The notes below the pieces were generated by a model. The model saw only the letters and a list, made by a program, of their open reading frames with translations. It was not told the origin of the DNA and did not search any database. This document shows, piece by piece, positions 8,220 through 16,108 of a stretch of 32,880 nt of DNA; positions within the stretch are counted from its first letter, which is position 1; every line of letters starts with the position of its first letter. The DNA is from Lentibacillus saliphilus. Its GTDB lineage: Bacteria > Bacillota > Bacilli > Bacillales > Amphibacillaceae. The DNA lies in contig NZ_JABJXD010000012.1 in the NCBI RefSeq assembly GCF_019093865.1, positions 1 through 32,880 on the forward strand, given 5' to 3'. The position numbers and the translations under genes are program-made.

Positions 8220-9806
8220 ATGAAAACAATAGAGTCATTTAAGCTTGAACAGTTGCTGACTCATCACAATCTCTATGAAAATGCGTCGGTTCCTTATCTT
8301 GTTGAAAAGATCCTTGAGCGTCGTGAAGGTATATTAACTGCAACTGGGGCCGTTCGTGCAACAACTGGAAAATATACAGGTCGATCACCTAAAGACAAAT
8401 TTATCGTTAAAGACGACTTAAGTGCCGATCTTGTGAATTGGGGGCCTGTCAATCAACCAATCGATGAGGTCGCATTCGACCAGCTCTACAACAAAGTGAT
8501 CGATCATCTTCAAAAGCAAGATGAACTCTTTTCCTTCAAGGGCTTTGCCGGTGCGGACAGTAAACATCGCCTACCGATAACAGTTATTAATGAATATGCA
8601 TGGCATAATTTATTTGCCCGACAATTATTTATTGTACCATCTGAACAAGAATTTGCCGAGCATCAATCGGAATTCACCGTTATTTCAGCACCAACGTTTC
8701 AGGCCGATCCAGTTGTAGACGGGACACACTCTGAAACATTTATTATGATATCGTTTAAACGAAAGATTGTATTAATTGGTGGAACTGAATATGCTGGCGA
8801 AATTAAAAAATCCATTTTTTCCGTCATGAATTATTTGCTTCCACAAAAAGATGTCATGCCAATGCATTGCTCAGCCAATGTTGGGCAAGAAGGTGATGTT
8901 GCTTTGTTTTTCGGACTATCAGGTACGGGGAAAACAACTTTATCTGCTGATCCACATCGCCGTTTAATTGGTGATGATGAACACGGTTGGAGCTCAAATG
9001 GCGTCTTTAACATCGAGGGTGGCTGTTATGCAAAGTGCATTAATTTATCACCGGAAAAAGAACCACAAATTCATCAAGCTATTCGATTCGGAACAGTTTT
9101 AGAAAACGTTGTGCTTGATGATGCAACTCGACTGCCGAATTATGATGATACATCTTTAACCGAAAATACAAGAGCGGCTTATCCACTAGAAAATATCGAT
9201 AACCTTGTATCACCTAGTGTTGCAGGCCACCCAAACACGATTATTTTTCTAACAGCTGATGCATCTGGTACATTACCACCTATTAGTAAATTAACAAAAG
9301 ACCAAGCGATGTACCATTTCCTTAGCGGCTACACAAGCAAATTAGCTGGAACGGAACGTGGTGTTACAGAGCCTGAGGCAACTTTTTCTACATGCTTCGG
9401 TTCGCCATTTTTGCCACTTGCACCATCAACTTATGCAAAAATGCTCGGGGAAAAAATTGACCACTATAATGCAAATGTTTTCTTAATCAATACCGGGTGG
9501 ACTGGCGGACCATATGGTGTTGGTAAACGAATGAAGCTCACATACACACGCGCAATGGTACACGCTGCACTTGAAGGTGAGTTGAATACTGTTGAAGTCG
9601 TAAAGGATGATATTTTTGGTCTAGACATCCCAATGCATGTCCCTGGCGTGCCTGATGAGGTGTTGATTCCGAAAGATACGTGGACAGACCAGGATGCCTA
9701 CACCACTCAAGCAAAAGAGCTTGCTCAGAAATTCCATGAGAATTTCGAGCAATTCACACACGCTGATGCGCATATTGCTCAAGCAGGGCCCCTTTACAGG
9801 CCTTAA
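8220..9806 (+). CDS. pckA: Phosphoenolpyruvate carboxykinase (ATP)
   Basis: Converts oxaloacetate and ATP to phosphoenolpyruvate, CO2 and ADP, the entry step of gluconeogenesis. The 528 residues agree with the ATP-dependent family (527 in B. subtilis). The N-terminal part carries GRSPKDKF (about residues 54-61). The PEPCK P-loop is GLSGTGKTT (232-240), followed by metal-binding GDDEHGW (251-257). [15 protein letters not shown] is the family signature in the C-terminal third. The ATG follows an AAAGGTAGG ribosome-binding site. It diverges from metK and ends before a strong terminator. Regulation by CcpN is suggested by the operator match over its -10. Confidence 0.98.
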   Translation: MKTIESFKLEQLLTHHNLYENASVPYLVEKILERREGILTATGAVRATTGKYTGRSPKDKFIVKDDLSADLVNWGPVNQPIDEVAFDQLYNKVIDHLQKQDELFSFKGFAGADSKHRLPITVINEYAWHNLFARQLFIVPSEQEFAEHQSEFTVISAPTFQADPVVDGTHSETFIMISFKRKIVLIGGTEYAGEIKKSIFSVMNYLLPQKDVMPMHCSANVGQEGDVALFFGLSGTGKTTLSADPHRRLIGDDEHGWSSNGVFNIEGGCYAKCINLSPEKEPQIHQAIRFGTVLENVVLDDATRLPNYDDTSLTENTRAAYPLENIDNLVSPSVAGHPNTIIFLTADASGTLPPISKLTKDQAMYHFLSGYTSKLAGTERGVTEPEATFSTCFGSPFLPLAPSTYAKMLGEKIDHYNANVFLINTGWTGGPYGVGKRMKLTYTRAMVHAALEGELNTVEVVKDDIFGLDIPMHVPGVPDEVLIPKDTWTDQDAYTTQAKELAQKFHENFEQFTHADAHIAQAGPLYRP

Positions 9807-9855
9807 TCATTTTGTACCTCATCCCAAGAGGGTTTTATATATGTTTAGTACCATT

Positions 9856-9888
9856 AATCAAGCTGTCTTAGGGCAGCTTGATTTTTTT
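9856..9888 (+). terminator. pckA terminator
   Basis: A perfect 10-bp stem, AATCAAGCTG with CAGCTTGATT (9856-9865 with 9874-9883), and an 8-base loop run into seven T residues. Confidence 0.92.
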
Positions 9889-10007
9889 GTAGCAATCGTC
9901 TCTCAAACACTCTTCTTCCAATTCATCTATAGGCATTCACACATTTTTCCTGGCAAACATAAGCTATCCCGACAAACAAATTGAGATTGAAAGGATAGGA
10001 TGACCTC

Positions 10008-10994
10008 ATGAAATCTATAAAATATGCTGTTTTCCTAAGCATCGCTCTTCTCTTATTAGCAGCTTGCCAATCTAACGAAACATCATCCGTTAAAGTTGCC
10101 GAAGTGACACGATCTGTTTTTTATGCACCACAATATGTCGCCTTGGAAAAAGGTTTTTTTGAAGAGGAAGGACTGGATGTTGAACTTCAAACGACTTGGG
10201 GCGGTGACAAAACGATGACCACCTTGCTCTCAGACGGAGCTGATGTCGCCCTTGTCGGCTCGGAAACGTCAATGTATGTGTATGCCCAAAATCCAAAAGA
10301 CCATGCTGTTAACTTTGCACAGCTCACGCAAACTGATGGAACATTTCTCGTCAGCAAAGAGCCGCAGCCTGACTTTTCCTGGACTGACTTAAAAGACACC
10401 ATATTTCTTGGTCAACGAAAGGGCGGAATGCCACAAATGGTCGGTGAGTATGTCTTGAAGCAGCATCAAATCGATCCACATCAAGACCTTGATTTAAGAC
10501 AAAACATTGAATTTGCAAACATACCAGGTGCCTTCGTATCAAGTGACGCACAATACGTTCAACTGTTCGAACCAACGGCGAGTGTTTTCGAAAAAGAAGG
10601 AAAAGGTCACGTCATTGCATCATTTGGAGAGGAGTCTGGAAAGGTGCCCTACACCGTGTTTATGGCAAAAGCGAGCTTTCTTGATAAAAATAGCGACACT
10701 GCCAAAGCATTTACACGGGCCATTTACAAAGCGCAGCAATGGGTGAATGACAACAGTCCAGATGATATCGCTAAACTGATTCAGCCATATTTTGAAGATA
10801 CCGACTTAGATATGATTGCTTCTTCAGTAGAGCGCTATAAAAACCAAGGTTCATTTGCAACAGATCCGATTCTTGATGAAGAAGAATGGAACAATCTTAT
10901 GGATATTATGAATGAAGCGGGTGAACTACCGGAAGACACACCATATGAGACCCTCGTCAACACAGACATTGCCAAAGACATCATGAACGAATAA
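10008..10994 (+). CDS. ytlA: ABC importer substrate-binding lipoprotein (NMT1/SsuA-like)
   Basis: Encodes 328 residues. A lipoprotein signal peptide ends in LLAAC with the lipidated cysteine at residue 20, so the protein sits on the outside of the membrane. The mature part has the NMT1/THI5-like and SsuA/TauA architecture: SVFYAPQYVALEKGFFEEEGLDVEL at the start, then DVALVGSETSMY. Family members bind sulfonates, taurine, nitrate or pyrimidine precursors, and the ligand here cannot be read from sequence. It heads an operon with the ATPase (12 bases downstream) and the permease. The position after pckA and before ytkD matches B. subtilis ytlA; ytmA and ytmB are not present. Confidence 0.88.
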   Translation: MKSIKYAVFLSIALLLLAACQSNETSSVKVAEVTRSVFYAPQYVALEKGFFEEEGLDVELQTTWGGDKTMTTLLSDGADVALVGSETSMYVYAQNPKDHAVNFAQLTQTDGTFLVSKEPQPDFSWTDLKDTIFLGQRKGGMPQMVGEYVLKQHQIDPHQDLDLRQNIEFANIPGAFVSSDAQYVQLFEPTASVFEKEGKGHVIASFGEESGKVPYTVFMAKASFLDKNSDTAKAFTRAIYKAQQWVNDNSPDDIAKLIQPYFEDTDLDMIASSVERYKNQGSFATDPILDEEEWNNLMDIMNEAGELPEDTPYETLVNTDIAKDIMNE

Positions 10995-11006
10995 GGAGGG
11001 AATTCG

Positions 11007-11822
11007 GTGGCTTTTTTAACCCTTGATCATGTCTCACATCACTATTTCTCGGAAAAGTCCTACACTAAAGCACTTGAGGACATTACATTTTCAGTTGATG
11101 AAGGGGAATTCGTTGCATTGCTTGGTCCAAGCGGCTGTGGCAAATCAACCATCCTATCCATTATTTCAGGTATTATTTCTCAAACAGAAGGTTCTGTTCT
11201 CCTCAACAAAACACCCATTTTAAAATCAACCATGGCAATTGGATACATGCTACAGCAAGATTACCTCTTTCCTTGGAAAACGATTATGGATAACGTCTGT
11301 ATGGGGCCGAAAATAATGGGGACCAAAACGGTAAGCACCACACAAAAAGCAGAAGATTTACTTGAAGAGGTTGGATTAACAAATATCTCATCTACGTATC
11401 CCGATGCTTTATCAGGTGGCATGCGGCAAAGAGTCGCTCTCGTCAGAACACTGATGACAGACCCGAAAGTGCTCTTGCTTGATGAACCATTTTCAGCATT
11501 AGACTATTTAACAAAATTAAAGCTCGAAAATCTCGTGTCAAAGCTATTGAAGGAATACAATAAAACAGCCTTACTCGTTACGCACGACATTGGTGAAGCC
11601 ATTTCGATGAGTGATCGCATCATCGTTATGGACGCCAACCCCGGAAAAATTGCCAAATGTTTTGAAGTCCCGATTGAATTACGTAACGAGGAGCCTTTTT
11701 GGGTGAGAAGACACCCAAAATACCATGTCTTGTTTGAAAAAGTATGGAATGAACTCAACAAGGATGATACCATTTCCTCCACTCAAAAGGAGGTTGAGAG
11801 CCACAATGAAACAAAGGACTGA
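11007..11822 (+). CDS. ytlC: ABC importer ATPase (NitT/TauT type)
   Basis: Encodes a 271-residue cytoplasmic ATPase energising the ytlA-ytlD importer. Walker A is GPSGCGKST (40-48). The Q-loop region is [12 protein letters not shown], the signature LSGGMRQR lies near residue 135, and Walker B with D-loop, [11 protein letters not shown], near residue 155. The switch histidine is in [10 protein letters not shown]. The GTG start is supported by AAGGAGGG 6 bases upstream. A C-terminal extension of about 45 residues after the switch ([14 protein letters not shown] and on) is typical of the TauB/SsuB group. Its last 17 bases overlap the permease gene, which suggests translational coupling. Confidence 0.92.
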   Translation: MAFLTLDHVSHHYFSEKSYTKALEDITFSVDEGEFVALLGPSGCGKSTILSIISGIISQTEGSVLLNKTPILKSTMAIGYMLQQDYLFPWKTIMDNVCMGPKIMGTKTVSTTQKAEDLLEEVGLTNISSTYPDALSGGMRQRVALVRTLMTDPKVLLLDEPFSALDYLTKLKLENLVSKLLKEYNKTALLVTHDIGEAISMSDRIIVMDANPGKIAKCFEVPIELRNEEPFWVRRHPKYHVLFEKVWNELNKDDTISSTQKEVESHNETKD

Positions 11823-12612
11823 TGACGCTTTATTTGAACAATATCAAATACGCGTTAACCGCGATAAAAAAATCGTATTAACGTGGCAAGTTATTATTTT
11901 AATCGGCTTTTTTGCAGTGTGGGAAATAAGCAGCCGGCTTTACTGGATTGACCCACTTATATTTAGCTCACCTACAAAGGTGTTTAATTTGATTACACGT
12001 AAGGTCATCGACGGATCGATTTTAACCCATTTACAGATTACAATTTTTGAGACGGTTCTTGGTTTTATTATTGGGACAATACTTGGTATTGCTTTCGCAA
12101 GTATTCTCTGGGCATCTCCACGGTTATCACGCATATTTGACCCTTATCTTGTCATCTTAAATGCGATGCCTAAAGTTGCTCTTGGACCGATCATAATCGT
12201 TGCACTTGGTCCCGGCTATGCTTCAATCATTGCAATGGGGATCATTATTTCGGTTGTCATTACAACCATCGTCATATACTCGGCTTTCAAGGAAGTGAAT
12301 CCCAATTATATTAAGGTTCTGCAAGGCTTTGGCGCGACAAGGCGGCAGTATTTTAGAGAAGCTGTTTTCCCGGCGACACTGCCAGCTATGATTTCAACAC
12401 TCAAAGTCAATGTAGGTCTTGCTTGGGTCGGGGTTATCGTTGGAGAATTCCTCGTTTCAAAAGAAGGACTTGGATACCTCATTGTTTATGGATTCCAAGT
12501 GTTTGATTTTACACTCGTTATGTCGAGTTTGATTTTAATTGCCATTGTAGCAGCCTTAATGTATAAAGTCGTTGAAAAAATTGAGCGGTGGCTCATCAAA
12601 CATACAGGTTAA
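11806..12612 (+). CDS. ytlD: ABC importer permease (NitT/TauT type)
   Basis: Encodes 268 residues with about six hydrophobic membrane segments. The EAA-type loop that contacts the ATPase is visible as [23 protein letters not shown]. The start at 11806 was chosen because AAGGAGG (11787-11793) precedes it and the permease homology begins just after it; an in-frame upstream ATG at 11725 would bury the start deep in ytlC. The 17-base overlap with ytlC and the order binding protein, ATPase, permease mark a single transport operon. Substrate unknown; family members carry sulfonates, nitrate-like anions or thiamine-pyrimidine precursors. Confidence 0.92.
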   Translation: MKQRTDDALFEQYQIRVNRDKKIVLTWQVIILIGFFAVWEISSRLYWIDPLIFSSPTKVFNLITRKVIDGSILTHLQITIFETVLGFIIGTILGIAFASILWASPRLSRIFDPYLVILNAMPKVALGPIIIVALGPGYASIIAMGIIISVVITTIVIYSAFKEVNPNYIKVLQGFGATRRQYFREAVFPATLPAMISTLKVNVGLAWVGVIVGEFLVSKEGLGYLIVYGFQVFDFTLVMSSLILIAIVAALMYKVVEKIERWLIKHTG

Positions 12613-12650
12613 AAAAAGGTCTGGTCACACATTGTGCCAGACCTATTTCA
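12613..12650. terminator. Bidirectional terminator between ytlD and ytkD
   Basis: AGGTCTGG (12617-12624) pairs with CCAGACCT (12637-12644). Seven A residues on its left supply a U-tract for the minus-strand ytkD transcript. The ytkD stop codon (12643-12645) overlaps the stem. Confidence 0.85.
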
Positions 12651-13113
12651 TATGATGCGTAATTTCTTCAATACACAGCGGGACAATTTCATCCTTCATT
12701 ATAAAGCTGAAGCGTTTGTCATGCTTTAAATGAGCTGGTAACTGTTCTTGAAGTACAGGGCCTTCTGTTTCAAAATACGTCGGCTGTTGCTCTAAGCGAC
12801 TGATGGTCGCATAATAAACGTTTTTATAGACAGTTTCATATTTCCCTTGTACAACATACTGTGCAACATATCGAAGCGTATCAACAATGCCCCCTGTTTC
12901 CTCAAAGACTTCACGAATTGCAGCTTGTTCCGCAGTTTCCCCAGGCTCAACCTTTCCACCCGGGAACTCAAGGCCTCGTTCAGTATGTTGGGTTAAAAGC
13001 CATTGTTGATGATAGTTACATATAACAAGAACATGCTTCGGCTTTTTTGTAAATGGATGATTCGAAAAAGATAGCGTGACGACATTGTTATAAAAGTCCG
13101 TAAATGTATGCAT
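12643..13113 (-). CDS. ytkD: Nudix hydrolase YtkD
   Basis: Encodes 156 residues (158 in B. subtilis YtkD). A complete Nudix box occupies residues 53-75: G53, E59, then R67-E68 and E71-E72, fitting GX5EX7REUXEEXGU. The box coordinates the magnesium used to cleave nucleoside diphosphate linkages. B. subtilis YtkD hydrolyses oxidised nucleoside triphosphates such as 8-oxo-dGTP and has been linked to RNA 5'-pyrophosphate removal, so nucleotide-pool sanitation or mRNA decay is the expected role. The ribosome-binding site AAAGGCAG is modest. Its stop codon is embedded in the terminator shared with ytlD. Confidence 0.92.
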   Translation of the reverse strand: MHTFTDFYNNVVTLSFSNHPFTKKPKHVLVICNYHQQWLLTQHTERGLEFPGGKVEPGETAEQAAIREVFEETGGIVDTLRYVAQYVVQGKYETVYKNVYYATISRLEQQPTYFETEGPVLQEQLPAHLKHDKRFSFIMKDEIVPLCIEEITHHMK

Positions 13114-13229
13114 GGTTTCAACTGCCTTTAAGTTTTGTTAGTCTTTTTCAATGGGTTGTATTCATAATTATATATCTTTCGTGTTTCTATCACGTGAAAT
13201 CATTTTTGGTACAGCGAGACGATGTACAG

Positions 13230-13766
13230 TTATTCACTCACTATGCTTGTTATTTTCCACGTTTCATCATACGTAAATTCTATCTCTATCGAGTATGACC
13301 CGTAAAAAACAGAATCATTATGTTGAATGACTTTAACGGTAGTATGGCTGATCGTTTCTTTGTGATAGGTGTTCTCCGGATCAAACCAAGGTGCCGTTTC
13401 TGTTGGAACAATATATAACCCATCAGGATGTTCTTTAAAGTAAAAATCAACATAGCGTTTTGCGATATCTCGATCAGCAATTTTTTCATACGCATCAAGA
13501 AGCTCAGATTTTGACGCATAATGAATGACTTTATTGGTGTCGGTTGTCTCTTGAACAAGCGTGTCCATAAAAGCCGCAGTCAAGCGCTCGATCTCATTGT
13601 CACTAATATGTGGCAGTGTCTGCGCTTTTAGACGCGGCTGTTTCTGAGCTGTTAATTGATGACTGACATTCGTTGCTTCATTCATTTCGGGAACGATTAG
13701 TAAAGTCATTAAAATACCAACACTTAATAAACATACTACCATGATTACACGTTTGACAAAAGCCAT
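13230..13766 (-). CDS. Membrane-anchored or secreted protein of unknown function
   Basis: Encodes 178 residues. One hydrophobic segment (about residues 5-26, RVIMVVCLLSVGILMTLLIV) after a lysine/arginine-containing start suggests an N-terminal anchor or signal peptide without a lipobox. The remaining 150 residues are hydrophilic: a helical stretch (IERLTAAFMDTLVQ, ELLDAYEKIADRDIAKRYVDFYF), then a beta-rich end (TVKVIQHNDSVFYGSYSIEIEFTY). This pattern looks like a small extracytoplasmic alpha/beta domain. The start is well supported by GAGGGGGGA. It lies 116 bases upstream of ytkD on the same strand and could be cotranscribed. I do not recognise the family. Confidence 0.8.
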   Translation of the reverse strand: MAFVKRVIMVVCLLSVGILMTLLIVPEMNEATNVSHQLTAQKQPRLKAQTLPHISDNEIERLTAAFMDTLVQETTDTNKVIHYASKSELLDAYEKIADRDIAKRYVDFYFKEHPDGLYIVPTETAPWFDPENTYHKETISHTTVKVIQHNDSVFYGSYSIEIEFTYDETWKITSIVSE

Positions 13767-14051
13767 CCCTTTCCCCCCTCTTGTTAAAAAGCGTATCGAC
13801 CTGTTATCTAATATATTCCTTTAACTAGAAAAGTATAAACTACAAATCTTTTAATATAGAAGCAAACTTAATAGAAAATAGGAATGATACCCTTTTAATT
13901 AAGTTAATGCTCAGGTTATAACAGATGCAGAGGTGGATTGTATATTAATATTACTATTGAAAGTAATAATTTTAATAAATATTAACTAAAAGTAACTGCA
14001 ACAACAAAGTCCCATCTTGATGACATACTTTAAGAATCAACCATTCAAAAC
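13767..14051. other. AT-rich intergenic region, no gene seen
   Basis: About 285 very AT-rich bases lie between the unknown anchored protein and the small conserved gene. The only structure noted is a short inverted repeat, TATTACT-N6-AGTAATA. It should hold the promoter of the gene at 13230-13766, but no confident hexamer pair was found. No credible open reading frame is present on either strand. Confidence 0.5.
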
Positions 14052-14081
14052 AAAAAACGCAGAAGTCTTAAAACCTCTGCG
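14050..14081 (-). terminator. Terminator downstream of the 106-residue gene
   Basis: On the minus strand CGCAGAGGT pairs imperfectly with ACTTCTGCG and is followed by six T residues. It ends the leftward transcript of the gene at 14109-14429 and possibly of menE. Confidence 0.8.
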
Positions 14082-14108
14082 CCGAATTATAAAAACAAGG
14101 CCCCCAAA

Positions 14109-14429
14109 CTATAACCGCATATCTCCTAAAACACCCATCTCTTCAATATGTTTTTTTGTTTGATCGCTGCCGAGTTGGTAAATGAGTGTAAACGCTTTTG
14201 TTAGACCGTCATCATGCTCATGATTAAAGCGGTCATTGTGATAAGACATGATCGGTACATAAGAACGAAAAAACGAGCCCATATCCGCTTGGTGCATGTG
14301 ATCCATCAGACTTCGAAGTGTCACGATTTCTGATTGTGTTGCATAAACAACAAAATCAGTATTGTTACCATATGGCACCTGGGAAATTTCAGTCGTTCCA
14401 ATATTAATATAGTATTTCTTTCGATTCAT
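14109..14429 (-). CDS. Small conserved Bacillaceae protein, function unknown
   Basis: Encodes a soluble 106-residue protein with no signal peptide or membrane segment. It has the character of a conserved housekeeping-type protein: KKYYINIGTTEISQVPYGNNTDF, an internal MHQADMGSFFRSYVP and a C-terminal LGSDQTKKHIEEMGVL. I recall similar Bacillaceae proteins with vague database names such as hydrolase, but I cannot assign an activity and see no catalytic motif. GGAGG 8 bases before the ATG supports the start. It lies 65 bases after the menE stop on the same strand, with no terminator seen between them, so cotranscription is possible. Confidence 0.8.
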   Translation of the reverse strand: MNRKKYYINIGTTEISQVPYGNNTDFVVYATQSEIVTLRSLMDHMHQADMGSFFRSYVPIMSYHNDRFNHEHDDGLTKAFTLIYQLGSDQTKKHIEEMGVLGDMRL

Positions 14430-14494
14430 CTGACAGCACCTCCACTATCAGTGTTTACTAAAAGCATCAAACAATGTAACAACTTGATTATGAC

Positions 14495-15967
14495 TTATGA
14501 TTGGTTAGAATATGTGTCCAGTATTGTAACAAGCTTGTAGCGCATGACCTTATTCGTTGCATTACGTGGCAACGCATCAACGAAATAAATCTCTTTTGGC
14601 ACCTTATACCCCGCTAATTGCCTGCTAACATGATCTAAAATGTCGTTTTGTTCTAAGTTAGAATCAGACCTTACAACGAAGGCAACAGGAACTTGTCCCC
14701 ACTCTGGATCTTCTTTTCCGACGACAGCGGCCTCATTTATACCTGTCACACCATATAAAACACTCTCTATTTCAGATGGATAGATATTTTCACCACCAGA
14801 AATGATTAAATCATGACGACGATCCACAATATAAAGAAAACCATCCTGATCTAACCTACCAAGATCGCCCGTTCTCAGCCACCCATTCTCAAACGATTCT
14901 TTTGTCGCTTGCTCACGTTTATAATAACCGCTCGTGACCATTGGACCTTTTACATAAATGTCTCCTACGTCACCCTGATTTGCATCAATGTAAAGCTGTG
15001 CCGGGATGAGTGGCTTGCCGGCTGAGCCTGTTTTTTCTAGTGCATCAGCAGCACTGAGGGTTACAATTTGAGATGAGGTTTCGGTCATGCCGTACGTTTG
15101 AAAAACAGGGATGTTCAACGTCTTGGCAGCCTTCAATAGCGGCAATGGAACGGGTCCGCCTCCGAGCAACATACAGCGAAACGAATGAGGATATGGCGTG
15201 TCTCCTTGATCAGCAATCAGTCTTTGCAACATGACTGTCACAACAGAGGCAATCGTAACCCCCTTTTCAAGAATCGCTTTGTTAACGACACTTGCCTCAA
15301 ATTTTTCAAGCAAATAAACTGGCATGCCATAAATGACACTACGCAATAAAATTGATAACCCACCAACATGAAACAAAGGGAGTGCACAAAGCCATTTATC
15401 CTGCTTATCTAATCCAAGATTTAAGGCAGAAGCAATAGCGCTCCACCAATGGTTGCCATATGTATGAACAACACCTTTTGGAAAACCAGTCGTCCCTGAC
15501 GTGTAAATGATAGTAAAAGGGTTATTCAAGACAAGTTCGGATTTCAAGTGAACGATGCTTTCTTCCAACTGTTCAATGTCAGAAAAGGCTTGTATTTTAT
15601 CGGCAAAGGTCATTTCAGAAGCTGCATGACGTAAATCATCATGCACTAAAACTTTTTCAACATCCGCGTCCTCAATCTGAAAGCTTAATTCCGCATTCGT
15701 CAACCTAATATTTAACATGACAGCCACTGCCCCAAGATAGCTTAACGCATGTATTGCAACGGCCATGGAAAGATGGTTAGGGGACAGTAGGCCAACATGC
15801 ATCCCTTCCTTCACACCGGCTTGACTGAGCTTCCGAGCAAAGGATTGGCTCTTTTGTTGTAACTCGAAAAAACTAACCTTCTCTCCAGTAGCCAATTCAA
15901 ACGCTGTAGCATCTGGTACAAGCTCTGCCTGTTTTGTCAGCCAATGAGGAATTGTTTCATGACTCAT
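14495..15967 (-). CDS. menE: o-Succinylbenzoate--CoA ligase
   Basis: Adenylate-forming enzyme that activates o-succinylbenzoate to its CoA ester in menaquinone synthesis. It has 490 residues (about 486 in B. subtilis). The AMP-binding P-loop is IIYTSGTTGFPKG near residue 155. QTYGMTETSSQ is the A5-type motif, GWLRTGDLG the hinge region, and the C-terminal lysine lies in LPRNATNKVMR. The ATG at 15967, 7 bases after AAGGAGAG, is preferred over an in-frame upstream TTG at 15985. Family members with similar motifs act on other acyl groups, but homology and the nearby men genes favour MenE. It is separated from menB by the mannoside locus and must be expressed separately. Confidence 0.92.
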   Translation of the reverse strand: MSHETIPHWLTKQAELVPDATAFELATGEKVSFFELQQKSQSFARKLSQAGVKEGMHVGLLSPNHLSMAVAIHALSYLGAVAVMLNIRLTNAELSFQIEDADVEKVLVHDDLRHAASEMTFADKIQAFSDIEQLEESIVHLKSELVLNNPFTIIYTSGTTGFPKGVVHTYGNHWWSAIASALNLGLDKQDKWLCALPLFHVGGLSILLRSVIYGMPVYLLEKFEASVVNKAILEKGVTIASVVTVMLQRLIADQGDTPYPHSFRCMLLGGGPVPLPLLKAAKTLNIPVFQTYGMTETSSQIVTLSAADALEKTGSAGKPLIPAQLYIDANQGDVGDIYVKGPMVTSGYYKREQATKESFENGWLRTGDLGRLDQDGFLYIVDRRHDLIISGGENIYPSEIESVLYGVTGINEAAVVGKEDPEWGQVPVAFVVRSDSNLEQNDILDHVSRQLAGYKVPKEIYFVDALPRNATNKVMRYKLVTILDTYSNQS

Positions 15968-15996
15968 GATAGATCTCTCCTTCAAAAAACATCATA

Positions 15997-16025
15997 TCTA
16001 TATTTTATTCTTTCATATCACTCAA
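15997..16025 (-). promoter_or_regulatory. Candidate menE promoter
   Basis: TTGAGT (16020-16025) and TATAGA (15997-16002) on the minus strand are spaced by 17 bases. The -35 overlaps the end of the T-tract of the mannosidase terminator, so menE would be transcribed independently of the locus upstream. Confidence 0.4.
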
Positions 16026-16083
16026 AAAAAAAACCTTTATAAGGAAATGGTACACTTAAAGTGACCCATTTCCATTATAAAGG
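16024..16083 (-). terminator. Terminator of the mannoside operon
   Basis: A long stem, 16034-16050 with 16066-16083 (17 pairs, one bulged base), is followed on the minus strand by ten T residues. It lies 25 bases after the mannosidase stop. Confidence 0.92.
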
Positions 16084-16108
16084 AGAGATTAGTATAGACA
16101 AGTATTCA

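Noticed and set aside
9694-9984. A 96-codon rightward frame across the end of pckA and its terminator
   Set aside because: It starts inside pckA, passes through the terminator hairpin and has no ribosome-binding site or protein-like sequence.
9889-10007. Possible TPP or other riboswitch upstream of ytlA
   Set aside because: Because the binding protein is NMT1-like I looked for a THI-box; the conserved CTGAGA and ACCTGATC-like segments are absent.
14334-14540. A 68-codon rightward frame between the small gene and menE
   Set aside because: It overlaps two real genes on the other strand and has no ribosome-binding site.
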